Positions 6,282 through 12,977 of a stretch of 13,380 nucleotides of DNA are shown here, piece after piece. The DNA lies in contig CALFGH010000125.1 in NCBI GenBank assembly GCA_937958315.1, positions 1 to 13,380 of the forward strand, given 5' to 3'. The notes beneath the pieces are model-generated. The model did not search any database. It saw nothing but the letters and a program-made list of their open reading frames with translations, and was not told where the DNA came from. The position numbers were made by a program, and so were the translations under genes. Source of the DNA: an uncultured Collinsella sp. (GTDB lineage: Bacteria; Actinomycetota; Coriobacteriia; Coriobacteriales; Coriobacteriaceae). Position 1 is the stretch's first letter, and each line of letters begins with the position of its first letter.

Positions 6282-6310
6282 ATTCTACAACACGCATGCA
6301 CGCATCGTAA
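6282..6310 (-). promoter_or_regulatory. Candidate promoter of infA
   Basis: In the 98-nt gap between map and infA the minus strand has TTACGA (6305-6310) and TAGAAT (6282-6287), 17 nt apart. The -10 box matches 5 of 6 consensus bases and the -35 box 3 of 6. The predicted leader is about 33 nt. A separate infA promoter is known in other bacteria; this site would also feed the alpha-operon genes. Confidence 0.45.
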
Positions 6311-6346
6311 TATCTTCGTAATGGCTCCACATCTAAGTGGAACTTG

Positions 6347-7135
6347 TTACATTTCTCCGCCTTGGAGCGAACACCAAGCACCTTGAGCATCCGTGGTAAG
6401 AATCACCGGACCGTCATTGGTAATGGCAACGGTGTTCTCGTAGTGCGCGGCGGGCAGGTGGTCGTTAGTGGTAACGATCCAACCATCGGAGCCTGTGCTC
6501 ACATGATTGGAACCCATCGTAACCATCGGCTCGATGGCGATAACCATACCAGCCTGAAGGCGAACACCTCTCCCCTTCTTTCCATAATTTGGAACGTTGG
6601 GATCCTCGTGCATCACGCGACCAATACCATGCCCCACGTAATCGCGAAGCACGCCGTAACCGTGGGACTCGGCGAGAGACTGAACGGCATAGCCAACGTC
6701 CCCGATATGGTTACCGGGAACAGCCTGCTCGATGGCAGCCTTTAGGCAATCGCGCGTAACCTCGCACAGGGCCTTGGCCTCGGGCGTGGGCGTGCCGACG
6801 AAAAACGTCCAGGCGTTATCGCCAACCCAACCGTCAACGACAGCTCCCGTATCGATGGAGATGATATCGCCATCACGCAGGATCATATCGGGGTTGGGAA
6901 TACCGTGGACCACGGCATCGTTGATCGATGCGCAAATGGTCCCCGGGAAACCGCCGTAGCCCTTAAAGGCAGGGGTGCCGCCATGCATGCGGATAATCTG
7001 CTCCGCAAGCTGATCGAGCTCGAAGGTCGACACGCCGGGGCGAACCATGGCTCCAACGTGGCGGAGCGCCATCTTAGATAGCGCTCCTGCCTTCTTCATC
7101 TGCTCAATTTGCGTTGCAGACTTAATCTTGATCAT
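6347..7135 (-). CDS. map: Methionine aminopeptidase, type I
   Basis: This enzyme removes the initiator methionine from nascent proteins. The 262-residue pita-bread fold protein has all five metal ligands of the family: Asp95 (IDTG), Asp106 (GDNAWT), His169 (GHGIG), Glu202 (AIEPM) and Glu233 (YENTV). It also has the substrate His77 in VVHGIP. There is no N-terminal SH3-binding zinc-finger extension, so it is the short type Ia-like form. Its ATG overlaps the adk stop codon by 4 nt (ATGA), which implies translational coupling. Its C-terminal residues after the last ligand run about 15 longer than a minimal enzyme. Confidence 0.98.
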   Translation of the reverse strand: MIKIKSATQIEQMKKAGALSKMALRHVGAMVRPGVSTFELDQLAEQIIRMHGGTPAFKGYGGFPGTICASINDAVVHGIPNPDMILRDGDIISIDTGAVVDGWVGDNAWTFFVGTPTPEAKALCEVTRDCLKAAIEQAVPGNHIGDVGYAVQSLAESHGYGVLRDYVGHGIGRVMHEDPNVPNYGKKGRGVRLQAGMVIAIEPMVTMGSNHVSTGSDGWIVTTNDHLPAAHYENTVAITNDGPVILTTDAQGAWCSLQGGEM

Positions 7136-7758
7136 AGACCGAGAGCCTCTTTGACATCCCCGTACACGGTCTCGCGAGCCTGGTCACCGTTGACCGACTT
7201 GAGCAGACCCTGGCCACGATAGTAGTCGACGAGCGGGCTCGTGGACTTCTCGTAGACGTCGAGACGGTTCTTGATGGTCTCGGGCTTGTCGTCGTCGCGC
7301 TGATACATCTCGCCGCCGCACTTGGGGCAGGTGGCATCGGCAGCGGTGCCGGTGTAACCGCAGGCACGGCAGGTGCGACGCGAAGACAGACGATCGATGA
7401 TGACCTCGGGGGCCACATCGACCAGAAGAGCGCAGTCGATCTCGCGACCCATGGCGGAGAGCTCGGAATCGAGCGTCACAGCCTGGGCGGTGTTGCGCGG
7501 GAAGCCATCGAGGATGAAGCCCTGCTGGGCGTCATCGGCGGCAAGGCGCTCCTTGACAAGGTCGATCACGAGCTGGTCGGGAACGAGCTCGCCAGCGTCC
7601 ATGTACTTCTTAGCCTGAATACCAAGCTCGGTGCCACCCTTGACGGCAGCACGCAGCAGGTCGCCCGTGGAAATGTGAGCGACGCCAAACTCGGCGACGA
7701 GCTCCTGTGCGACGGTGCCCTTACCGGCACCCGGAGCTCCGAGCAATACGAGGTTCAT
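7132..7758 (-). CDS. adk: Adenylate kinase with zinc-type LID
   Basis: Adenylate kinase interconverts ATP plus AMP and 2 ADP. The 208-residue protein opens with the P-loop GAPGAGKGT (7-15). It continues with AMP-binding STGDLLRAA (30-38) and DGFPRNTAQA (84-93). The LID (about 123-160) holds Cys130, Cys133, Cys144 and Cys147 as two CxxC pairs, the structural zinc site common in Gram-positive enzymes. The start is the ATG at 7756-7758 with GGAGG 7 nt upstream; a TTG two codons earlier is less well placed. It lies 18 nt after secY and overlaps map by 4 nt. The secY-adk-map order is typical. Confidence 0.98.
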   Translation of the reverse strand: MNLVLLGAPGAGKGTVAQELVAEFGVAHISTGDLLRAAVKGGTELGIQAKKYMDAGELVPDQLVIDLVKERLAADDAQQGFILDGFPRNTAQAVTLDSELSAMGREIDCALLVDVAPEVIIDRLSSRRTCRACGYTGTAADATCPKCGGEMYQRDDDKPETIKNRLDVYEKSTSPLVDYYRGQGLLKSVNGDQARETVYGDVKEALGL

Positions 7759-7776
7759 GAGCAATCCTCCTCTAGC

Positions 7777-9063
7777 CTATTTAAAGAATCCATCGTAATC
7801 ATACATCTTGATCTGGCCTTCGAGCTTATCGACCGTGTCGAGCACAACGCCGACCATGATGAGGATGGACGTGCCGCCAAATGCCTGGATCAGATGGTTA
7901 CCCGTGAAGGAGAAGATGATCGAAGGCACGATGGCGATGAGCGCCAAAAAGACAGCGCTGGGAAGCGTGATCTTGTTGAGCGCGTTCTTGATGTAGGCCG
8001 CGGTAGCCCTACCCGGACGAACGCCCGGAATAAAGCCGCCCTGCTTCTTAAGGTTGTCGGCCGTGTCATCGGGGTTGAACACCATGGAGGTGTAGAAGTA
8101 CGCGAAGAACACGATGAGGACAACGTTAAGCACCCAGTTGAGCCAACCGGTCGAAAGCGCAGAGGCAACTGCCTGAATCCAGCCGATGCCGGGGAAGAAC
8201 ACGGCAATCTGAGCCGGGAAGTACAGCAGCGCCGAAGCGAAGATGATCGGCACGACACCCGCGGTGTTGACCTTGATGGGCAGGTAGGTGGTCTGGCCAC
8301 CCATCATGCGACGGCCCACGACGCGCTTGGCGTAGGAGACCGGAATGCGGCGCTGGCCGCGCTCAAGGAAAACGATCAGCGGGATGACCAGCAAGATGAT
8401 GGCGCAGATGATCACCATGGTGATGATGCCACCGGCATTGCCCTCGGTGCTGGAGAAGATCGCCTGCGGCAGACCGGCCATGATGTTCGCAAAGATGATC
8501 AGCGACATGCCATTGCCGATACCGCGCTGGGTGATGAGCTCACCAATCCACATGATCAGCATGGCGCCCGCGGTGAGCGTGCCGACGATCATGAGGTCGA
8601 AGATGATCTCGGGAGCGCCGGCGCCAGTAAAGCTGATGCCGAAGCTCTTAAAGAGGAAGAGGTAACCCACGGAGTTGAGGATTGCCAGAGCCAGGGTGAG
8701 GTAACGCGAATACTGCGTAATCTTGGTCTGACCGACCTCGCCCTCGCGGGCAAGCTCATGCAGGGAAGGCACAACGGCCTGGAGCATCTGGAGGATGATC
8801 GAGCTGGTGATGTAAGGCATGATGCCCAGGGAGAACACCGAAACATAGCTCAACGCGCCACCAGAGAAAAGATTCAGGAGGGCCATAGCACCTGCGGCGA
8901 CCGAATTGTTATCGGTCGAGAAAAGGCCCAGCATCCCCTGGAAGGGAATGCCGGGCACAGGAACGTGCGCACCAATGCGGTACACGACGAGCATAGCTAT
9001 GGTAAAAAGAATCTTTTCGCGCAATTCTTTGATGCGGAAAGCATTCTTAAGACCATTTAGCAC
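7777..9063 (-). CDS. secY: Preprotein translocase subunit SecY
   Basis: SecY is the membrane channel of the Sec pathway, working with SecE, SecG, SecA and the ribosome. The 428-residue protein is strongly hydrophobic with the usual ten-helix pattern. It has an N-terminal helix with ILFTIAMLVVYRIGAHVPVP (18-37), the signature LGIMPYITSSIILQML, and the motif QRGIGNGMSLIIFANIMAGL. The cytosolic arginine-rich loop ERGQRRIPVSYAKRVVGRR contacts SecA or the ribosome. The start is GTG at 9061-9063, which overlaps the end of rplO by 7 nt and suggests coupled translation. The ATG at 9054-9056 is out of frame. The C-terminus ends in a short basic/aromatic tail. Confidence 0.98.
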   Translation of the reverse strand: MLNGLKNAFRIKELREKILFTIAMLVVYRIGAHVPVPGIPFQGMLGLFSTDNNSVAAGAMALLNLFSGGALSYVSVFSLGIMPYITSSIILQMLQAVVPSLHELAREGEVGQTKITQYSRYLTLALAILNSVGYLFLFKSFGISFTGAGAPEIIFDLMIVGTLTAGAMLIMWIGELITQRGIGNGMSLIIFANIMAGLPQAIFSSTEGNAGGIITMVIICAIILLVIPLIVFLERGQRRIPVSYAKRVVGRRMMGGQTTYLPIKVNTAGVVPIIFASALLYFPAQIAVFFPGIGWIQAVASALSTGWLNWVLNVVLIVFFAYFYTSMVFNPDDTADNLKKQGGFIPGVRPGRATAAYIKNALNKITLPSAVFLALIAIVPSIIFSFTGNHLIQAFGGTSILIMVGVVLDTVDKLEGQIKMYDYDGFFK

Positions 9064-9506
9064 GGCAGCTCGACCTTTCCGCCGGCGGCCTCGATCTTGG
9101 CCTGCGCAGAAGCGCTGACCTTGTCGACCTTGACCGTGAACTTCTTGGTGAGCTCACCATTGCCGAGCACCTTGACGGGCTCGAACTCGCTCTTGGTGAT
9201 GCGAGCGGCCTTAAGAGCGGCACCGTCGATCACAGCGCCGTCCTCGAACTTGCGCTCGAGACGCTCAACGTTAACAGCGGTGTACTCGATACGACGGGGG
9301 TTGCGGAAGCCCGGAAGCTTGGGCAGGCGCATAGCCAGCGGAGTCTGGCCACCCTCGAAGCCGGCACCCTTGGTGCCGCCAGAGCGGGAACCCTGGCCCT
9401 TCTGACCGCGGCCAGAAGTGGTGCCGTGACCCGAAGAATTGCCACGGCCGACGCGCTTGCGGTTCTTGGTGGAACCGGGCGCGGGAGTAAGATCGTGAAG
9501 CTGCAT
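9057..9506 (-). CDS. rplO: 50S ribosomal protein L15
   Basis: L15 is a large-subunit protein with a long extension that threads through 23S rRNA. The 149 residues begin MQLHDLTPAPGSTKNRKRVG. The Gly/Arg-rich extension has GRGQKGQGSRSG, followed by GFEGGQTPLAMRLPKLPGF, the conserved core opening. The globular C-terminal domain ends VDKVSASAQAKIEAAGGKVE. GAGGAG lies just upstream of the ATG and overlaps the end of rpmD. The stop codon is read over by the secY GTG start. Confidence 0.99.
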   Translation of the reverse strand: MQLHDLTPAPGSTKNRKRVGRGNSSGHGTTSGRGQKGQGSRSGGTKGAGFEGGQTPLAMRLPKLPGFRNPRRIEYTAVNVERLERKFEDGAVIDGAALKAARITKSEFEPVKVLGNGELTKKFTVKVDKVSASAQAKIEAAGGKVELPC

Positions 9507-9509
9507 TTG

Positions 9510-9692
9510 CTACTCCTCTACAATCTCGACAAGGTGCTTGACCTTGAAGATCATGCCGCGGACGGACTCGTTGTCAGCAATCTCGCGAACCTCGCGGATC
9601 CTGTGGAGACCGAGGGCACGGACAGTACGGACCTGGTCCTGCTTGCAACCGTTGGTGCTGCGGACCTGCTTGATCTTGATGGTGTCAGCCAT
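9510..9692 (-). CDS. rpmD: 50S ribosomal protein L30
   Basis: L30 is a small large-subunit protein with a ferredoxin-like fold. The 60 residues contain IKQVRSTNGCKQDQVRTVRA and LGLHRIREVREIADNESVRG, the standard bacterial L30 pattern, and end KHLVEIVEE. The ATG starts 2 nt after the rpsE stop, and its SD (AAGGAG) lies inside the last rpsE codons. rplO follows 3 nt after its stop. The order S5-L30-L15 is the conserved spc order. Confidence 0.98.
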   Translation of the reverse strand: MADTIKIKQVRSTNGCKQDQVRTVRALGLHRIREVREIADNESVRGMIFKVKHLVEIVEE

Positions 9693-9694
9693 GC

Positions 9695-10219
9695 TTAGTT
9701 CTCCTTACCGACGAACATCTCGGAGACCGTCAGGCCACGGCGAGCCGCGACGTCCTCAGGGCTGGAGAGCTCCTTGAGGCCCTCGACGGCAGCCTTGATG
9801 ATGTTGAGGCCGTTGTCGGTACCGAGGGACTTGGACAGGACGTTCTTGATGCCAGCAAGCTCGAAGAGGGGACGCACAGCGCCGCCGGCGATAACGCCGG
9901 TACCCTCGACAGCGGGCTTGATGATGATGCGGCCGGCACCAAAGTGGCCGAGAACCTCGTGCGGAATGGTGCCCTGTTCGGTCACCGGCACGTGGAACAT
10001 GTTCTTCTTGGCATCGAGAGACGCCTTGGAGATGGCCATGGGCACCTCAGCGGACTTGCCCATGCCAACGCCGACGTTGCCCTTGCCGTCGCCAACGACG
10101 ACGAGAGCGACGAGGCTCATGCGACGACCACCCTTGACGGTCTTCGACACGCGGTTGATGTAAACGACGCGCTCCTCGAACTCGGAGGCCTCGCGCTGCT
10201 GCTTCTGATTACGAGCCAT
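9695..10219 (-). CDS. rpsE: 30S ribosomal protein S5
   Basis: S5 acts in mRNA entry and decoding fidelity on the small-subunit shoulder. The 174 residues have the double-stranded-RNA-binding-like N-terminal domain with ERVVYINRVSKTVKGGRRMS (16-35) and VVGDGKGNVGVGMGKSAEVP (41-60). The C-terminal domain has GAGRIIIKPAVEGTGVIAGG, AVRPLFELAGIKNVLSKSLG and TDNGLNIIKAA. GGAGGT lies 9 nt before the ATG. The gene follows rplR by 14 nt and overlaps nothing. Confidence 0.99.
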   Translation of the reverse strand: MARNQKQQREASEFEERVVYINRVSKTVKGGRRMSLVALVVVGDGKGNVGVGMGKSAEVPMAISKASLDAKKNMFHVPVTEQGTIPHEVLGHFGAGRIIIKPAVEGTGVIAGGAVRPLFELAGIKNVLSKSLGTDNGLNIIKAAVEGLKELSSPEDVAARRGLTVSEMFVGKEN

Positions 10220-10233
10220 GTGCTACATACCTC

Positions 10234-10602
10234 CTAGAACTCGAGACCGGCGGCACGAGCACCGTCGGCGAGGGCCTTGACGCGGCCATGGTAGATACGG
10301 CCACCACGATCGAAAGCGACCTTGGTGATGCCGGCCTCGATGGCACGCTTGCCAACGAGCTGACCGACCTTCTCCGCAGCCTCCTTGTTCGAGGTGTGGG
10401 TGCCCTTGAACTCGGCCTCGAGGGTCGAGGCAGAGACGAGCGTCAGGCTGGAGCCCTTGCTATCGTCGATGATCTGGGCATAGATGTTGGCGTTAGTACG
10501 GGTCACGCGAAGACGCGGACGCTCGGCGGTACCCGAGACCTTGCCGCGAACACGACGCTGACGACGCTTGAGGCCTTCCAGCTTCGCCTTATGCTTGTTC
10601 AT
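10234..10602 (-). CDS. rplR: 50S ribosomal protein L18
   Basis: L18 binds 5S rRNA together with L5 and anchors it in the central protuberance. The 122 residues carry a basic start (KLEGLKRRQRRVRGKVSGTA) and RPRLRVTRTNANIYAQIIDD. The C-terminal block AFDRGGRIYHGRVKALADG is the conserved L18 ending. GGAG sits 7 nt before the ATG. A 75-nt gap with an 8-bp hairpin separates it from rplF. Confidence 0.99.
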   Translation of the reverse strand: MNKHKAKLEGLKRRQRRVRGKVSGTAERPRLRVTRTNANIYAQIIDDSKGSSLTLVSASTLEAEFKGTHTSNKEAAEKVGQLVGKRAIEAGITKVAFDRGGRIYHGRVKALADGARAAGLEF

Positions 10603-10630
10603 ACGTAAACTCCTAAAAAGGTTGATCTTG

Positions 10631-10652
10631 CCAGCACCTAACGGGGTGCTGG
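10631..10652 (-). other. Intercistronic hairpin between rplF and rplR
   Basis: CCAGCACC (10652-10645 on the minus strand) pairs perfectly with GGTGCTGG (10638-10631) around a 6-nt loop. No T-run follows, so it is not a normal terminator. It sits in a 75-nt gap inside an otherwise tight operon and may protect or process the mRNA, or serve in ribosomal-protein feedback. Confidence 0.6.
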
Positions 10653-10677
10653 TCTTATGCGAGTGAGTCGGTTACGA

Positions 10678-11214
10678 CTACTTGGCGGCCTTACCCAGCT
10701 TGCGGCGGATGTGCTCGCCAACATAGTGGATACCCTTACCCTTGTAAGGCTCGGGAGGACGATGGCCGCGGATCTCAGCGGCGATCTGACCGACCTGCTG
10801 CTTGTTGATACCCTTGACGTTCACGTGGGTGTTGTCGGGAACCTCGAAGGTGATGCCCTCGGGAGCCTCGACGATCACGGGGTGCGAGAAGCCCAGGGAG
10901 AACTCGAGGTTCTTGCCCTTCTGCTGCACGCGGTAACCGACGCCGGCGAGCTCGAGCTTCTTCTCGAAGCCCTCGGAAACGCCAACAACCATGTTGTGGA
11001 TGAGGGCGCGGGTGAGGCCGTGGCGGGCACGGGTCTCACGCTCGTCGTCGGGACGGGAAACGGTGAGGACGTTGTCCTCGACGTTGATGGTGAGCTTCTC
11101 AAAAACATCGAGCTCGAGCTGGCCCTTGGGGCCCTTGACGACAACGTTGTTGCCGTTGACTGCCACTTCGACTCCGGCGGGAATCTGGACAGGCTTATTA
11201 CCGATACGAGACAC
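10678..11214 (-). CDS. rplF: 50S ribosomal protein L6, GTG start
   Basis: L6 lies near the factor-binding centre at the base of the L7/L12 stalk. The 178 residues begin MSRIGNKPVQIPAGVEVAVN. They carry ALIHNMVVGVSEGFEKKLEL in the middle and the diagnostic ending RPPEPYKGKGIHYVGEHIRR, RKLGKAAK. The start is GTG at 11212-11214 with AAGGAG 7 nt upstream. The usual duplicated L6 domains are both present at normal length. It follows rpsH by 33 nt. Confidence 0.99.
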   Translation of the reverse strand: MSRIGNKPVQIPAGVEVAVNGNNVVVKGPKGQLELDVFEKLTINVEDNVLTVSRPDDERETRARHGLTRALIHNMVVGVSEGFEKKLELAGVGYRVQQKGKNLEFSLGFSHPVIVEAPEGITFEVPDNTHVNVKGINKQQVGQIAAEIRGHRPPEPYKGKGIHYVGEHIRRKLGKAAK

Positions 11215-11247
11215 GGTGATCTCCTTTCCTTCTACCTACCGACCGAA

Positions 11248-11646
11248 TTACCAGACGTAAGCGATAATCTCGCCGCCGACGTTGTGCTTGCGAGCATCGC
11301 GGTCGGTCATAACGCCATGGCTGGTGGAAATAATGGCGGTACCAAGGCCACCGCGGACGCGGGGCATGTCGGCAACGCCGGTGTACTTACGCAGGCCCGG
11401 CTTGGAAATGCGGCGGATGCCGTTGATGACCTTAGCCTTCTTGGGACCATACTTAAGCGTGATGTGCAGAGTCTTCTGGGGAACGGTGTCCTCGACATCG
11501 TAGCCCTCGATGTAGCCCTCCTCGTGCAGAACACGAGCGATCTCGACGAGCTTCTTGCTGCTCGGCATGGAGACCGTGGCCTTGTTCACAGAGTTAGCGT
11601 TACGGATGCGCGTAAGCATATCTGCGATCGGGTCTGTAAGGTTCAT
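11248..11646 (-). CDS. rpsH: 30S ribosomal protein S8
   Basis: S8 binds helix 21 of 16S rRNA and in E. coli represses the spc operon by binding mRNA near the rplE start. The 132 residues begin MNLTDPIADMLTRIRNANSV, the standard S8 opening. The C-terminal RNA-binding block has KYTGVADMPRVRGGLGTAII, STSHGVMTDRDARKHNVGGE and ends IAYVW. GGAG lies 7 nt before the ATG. A 119-nt gap precedes it, longer than its neighbours' gaps. Confidence 0.99.
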   Translation of the reverse strand: MNLTDPIADMLTRIRNANSVNKATVSMPSSKKLVEIARVLHEEGYIEGYDVEDTVPQKTLHITLKYGPKKAKVINGIRRISKPGLRKYTGVADMPRVRGGLGTAIISTSHGVMTDRDARKHNVGGEIIAYVW

Positions 11647-11765
11647 ACAGATTCTCCTTCGTTCTTGATGAACACGTGCTCTTGGTTCTTCGCCGCCCTT
11701 AACGGCAAAGCCTATTTAGCGCGTTTTCCCTGTTCCAAACTGATGCTTGAAACGCTGGTAGTGAC
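11647..11765 (-). other. 119-nt non-coding gap between rpsZ and rpsH
   Basis: No ORF of note is present. On the minus strand GCGTTT (11755-11750) can pair with AAACGC (11726-11721) over a 23-nt loop. A second small stem GCCG/CGGC (11706-11703 with 11695-11692) follows. No terminator-like T-run or convincing promoter was seen. Possible roles are mRNA processing or S8-type feedback; both are inference. Confidence 0.4.
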
Positions 11766-11951
11766 TTACCAGCTGGCCTTCTTAACGCCGGGAAGCTCGC
11801 CCTTGAGTGCAAGCTCTCGGAAGCAGACACGGCACAGGCCGAACTTGCGGTACACAGAGTGCGGACGGCCGCAGCGCTGGCAGCGCGTGTACTCACGAGT
11901 AGAGAACTTCTGCTTGCGATTGCACTTGACGATCATCGATGTCTTAGCCAC
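11766..11951 (-). CDS. rpsZ: 30S ribosomal protein S14, zinc type (S14Z)
   Basis: S14 is a late-assembling small-subunit head protein. The 61-residue form begins MAKTSMIVKCNRKQKFSTRE and carries a zinc ribbon with Cys24-x2-Cys27 and Cys40-x2-Cys43 (CQRCG and CRVCF). It is the short C-plus type, as opposed to the 89-101-residue zinc-free S14. The start is GTG at 11949-11951 with GGAGGA close upstream. The position between L5 and S8 is the conserved spc order. A zinc-free paralogue elsewhere in the genome cannot be judged from this window. Confidence 0.98.
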   Translation of the reverse strand: MAKTSMIVKCNRKQKFSTREYTRCQRCGRPHSVYRKFGLCRVCFRELALKGELPGVKKASW

Positions 11952-11985
11952 TTATATCCTCCTCACATAGAGTATTGTTCGCCCC

Positions 11986-12015
11986 AAGCGCCGCCCCCTT
12001 GTGGGAACGGCGCTT
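11986..12015 (-). other. Intercistronic GC-rich hairpin between rplE and rpsZ
   Basis: AAGCGCCG (12015-12008, minus strand) pairs perfectly with CGGCGCTT (11993-11986). CCC/GGG pairing can extend it inside. No T-run follows, so it is not a typical terminator. It occupies the 79-nt gap before the S14 gene, upstream of the rpsZ ribosome-binding site. Confidence 0.6.
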
Positions 12016-12030
12016 ATAGGGCAGGTGAAC

Positions 12031-12588
12031 CTATTTCTTGAACGGGAAACCGAAGGCGTCCAGAAGGGCCTTGGCCTCCTCATCGGTGTTGGCGGTGGTC
12101 ACGAAAGTGATGTCCATACCACGCTGGTGATCGACGGAGTCGAAGTCGATCTCGGGGAAGATGAGCTGCTCGGTGACGCCCATGGAGAAGTTACCACGGC
12201 CGTCGAAGCTCTTGGCGGAGATGCCGCGGAAGTCGCGGATACGGGGGATCGCGACGGAGGTCAGACGATCAAAGAACTCCCACATACGGTCGCCACGCAG
12301 GGTAACCTTGCAGCCGATCGGCATACCAGCGCGCAGGCGGAAGGTAGCGATGGACTTGCGGGCACGGGTGATCATCGGCTGCTGGCCGGTGATGGCGCGC
12401 AGGTCGCGCACGGCACCGTCGATGGCCTTGGAATCAGTAGCGGCCTCGCCGACACCCATGTTCACGACGATCTTCTCAAACTTGGGGATCATCATGACGT
12501 TCTCGTACTGGAACTTGTCCTGAAGCTGCTGCTTGACCTCGTTGTTGTACTTGGTCTTCAGACGCGGCACATACTTCTCTTCTGCCAT
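12031..12588 (-). CDS. rplE: 50S ribosomal protein L5
   Basis: L5 binds 5S rRNA with L18 and contacts the P-site tRNA and S13 through bridge B1b. The 185 residues include YNNEVKQQLQDKFQYENVMM near the start and the conserved KIVVNMGVGEAATDSKAIDG. ITGQQPMITRARKSIATFRL and GMPIGCKVTLRGDRMWEFFD follow, and the C-terminal block is RGMDITFVTTANTDEEAKAL. AAGGAG lies 6 nt before the ATG. Unlike most bacteria, rplX does not precede it; instead there is a 389-bp intergenic region with its own candidate promoter and repeats. It is therefore the first gene of this ribosomal transcript. Confidence 0.99.
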   Translation of the reverse strand: MAEEKYVPRLKTKYNNEVKQQLQDKFQYENVMMIPKFEKIVVNMGVGEAATDSKAIDGAVRDLRAITGQQPMITRARKSIATFRLRAGMPIGCKVTLRGDRMWEFFDRLTSVAIPRIRDFRGISAKSFDGRGNFSMGVTEQLIFPEIDFDSVDHQRGMDITFVTTANTDEEAKALLDAFGFPFKK

Positions 12589-12725
12589 TGTTCACTCCTT
12601 CTTGGGGTTTTAAGCACGGGGCGTGGCCACGATGGGTTGTCCTCGTGCCTCCTGGCTGCATCCGCGCCGCTCATGGCATTTCGCGGTTTGGACTCGACGC
12701 AGCAGGAGCCGACAAAACAATCGGT

Positions 12726-12754
12726 ACTATACGCGCATCGGGAGCGTATTTCCA
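12726..12754 (-). promoter_or_regulatory. Candidate sigma-70-type promoter of the rplE operon
   Basis: On the minus strand TGGAAA (12749-12754, 4 of 6) and TATAGT (12726-12731, 5 of 6) are 17 nt apart. Transcription would start near 12719, giving a leader of about 130 nt before rplE. Since rplX and the S10-cluster genes do not lie upstream, a promoter here is expected. Confidence 0.55.
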
Positions 12755-12796
12755 GAAAAACCTCGTCTGCCTGCACAACTCCACAACTCCCCCGCA

Positions 12797-12891
12797 CATA
12801 TTGATCCCTTGGGGACGGAGGAAAACGGATCACTTGGGTCGCCTGGCCCTCTGGGTGATCCGTTTTCCTCCGTCCCCAAGGGATCAATATG
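12797..12891. repeat. Perfect 37-bp inverted repeat (hairpin element 1)
   Basis: The arms at 12797-12833 and 12855-12891 are exact reverse complements around a 21-nt spacer. The arm includes TTGATCCCTTGGGGACGGAG. No T-run follows on either side, so it is not a standard terminator, and no transposase is near. It looks like a palindromic intergenic (REP- or MITE-like) element. I have the impression that related palindromes recur in Collinsella-type genomes, but this was not checked. Confidence 0.9.
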
Positions 12892-12893
12892 GC

Positions 12894-12960
12894 AGTTGCG
12901 GTGAAATAGTTCCTGGCTGACCGCCCGTCAGGCTTATCTAGGAACTATTTCACCGCAACT
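12894..12960. repeat. Perfect 21-bp inverted repeat (hairpin element 2)
   Basis: The arms at 12894-12914 and 12940-12960 are exact reverse complements (arm begins AGTTGCGGTGAAATAGTTCC). The 25-nt loop contains a smaller stem CTGAC/GTCAG (12917-12921 with 12927-12931). It begins 2 nt after hairpin element 1 and ends 17 nt before the xdhC-like stop codon. ATATGG occurs on both flanks (12887-12892 and 12964-12969), a possible target duplication. Confidence 0.88.
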
Positions 12961-12977
12961 CATATATGGGGATGCGA

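Larger units (their letters stand above)
12589..12977. other. Intergenic region between xdhC-like gene and rplE
   Basis: This 389-bp stretch has no credible gene; the ORFs that cross it are compositional or run through the inverted repeats. From the rplE side it holds a leader of about 130 nt, which includes the palindrome CGTGGCCACG at 12622-12631. Next come a candidate promoter (12726-12754), a tandem CACAACTC pair (12774-12789) and two long inverted repeats (12797-12891 and 12894-12960). No remnant of rplX was recognised. Confidence 0.7.

Noticed and set aside
7675..9060. Long plus-strand open frame (461 codons) opposite secY and adk
   Set aside because: Its Asp/His/Glu/Arg-rich low-information sequence mirrors the hydrophobic SecY codons on the other strand. 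No ribosome-binding site or family match was seen.
10657..11970. Long plus-strand open frame (437 codons) opposite rplF, rpsH and rpsZ
   Set aside because: It covers three certain ribosomal-protein genes and their gaps in antisense; the translation is a shadow.
12013..12040. TATAAG box before rpsZ as an internal promoter
   Set aside because: The -10 box is good (12013-12018), but the only -35-like hexamer matches 3 of 6 at 18-nt spacing, and it overlaps the end of rplE and a hairpin.
12589..12800. Possible remnant of rplX upstream of rplE
   Set aside because: No L24-like KOW motif or in-frame fragment could be recognised on the minus strand.
12588..12920. Short ORFs on both strands crossing the rplE upstream region
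   Set aside because: They run through the inverted repeats and give near-mirror peptides such as GRRKTDH and SSVPKGS. This comes from the palindrome, not from coding.
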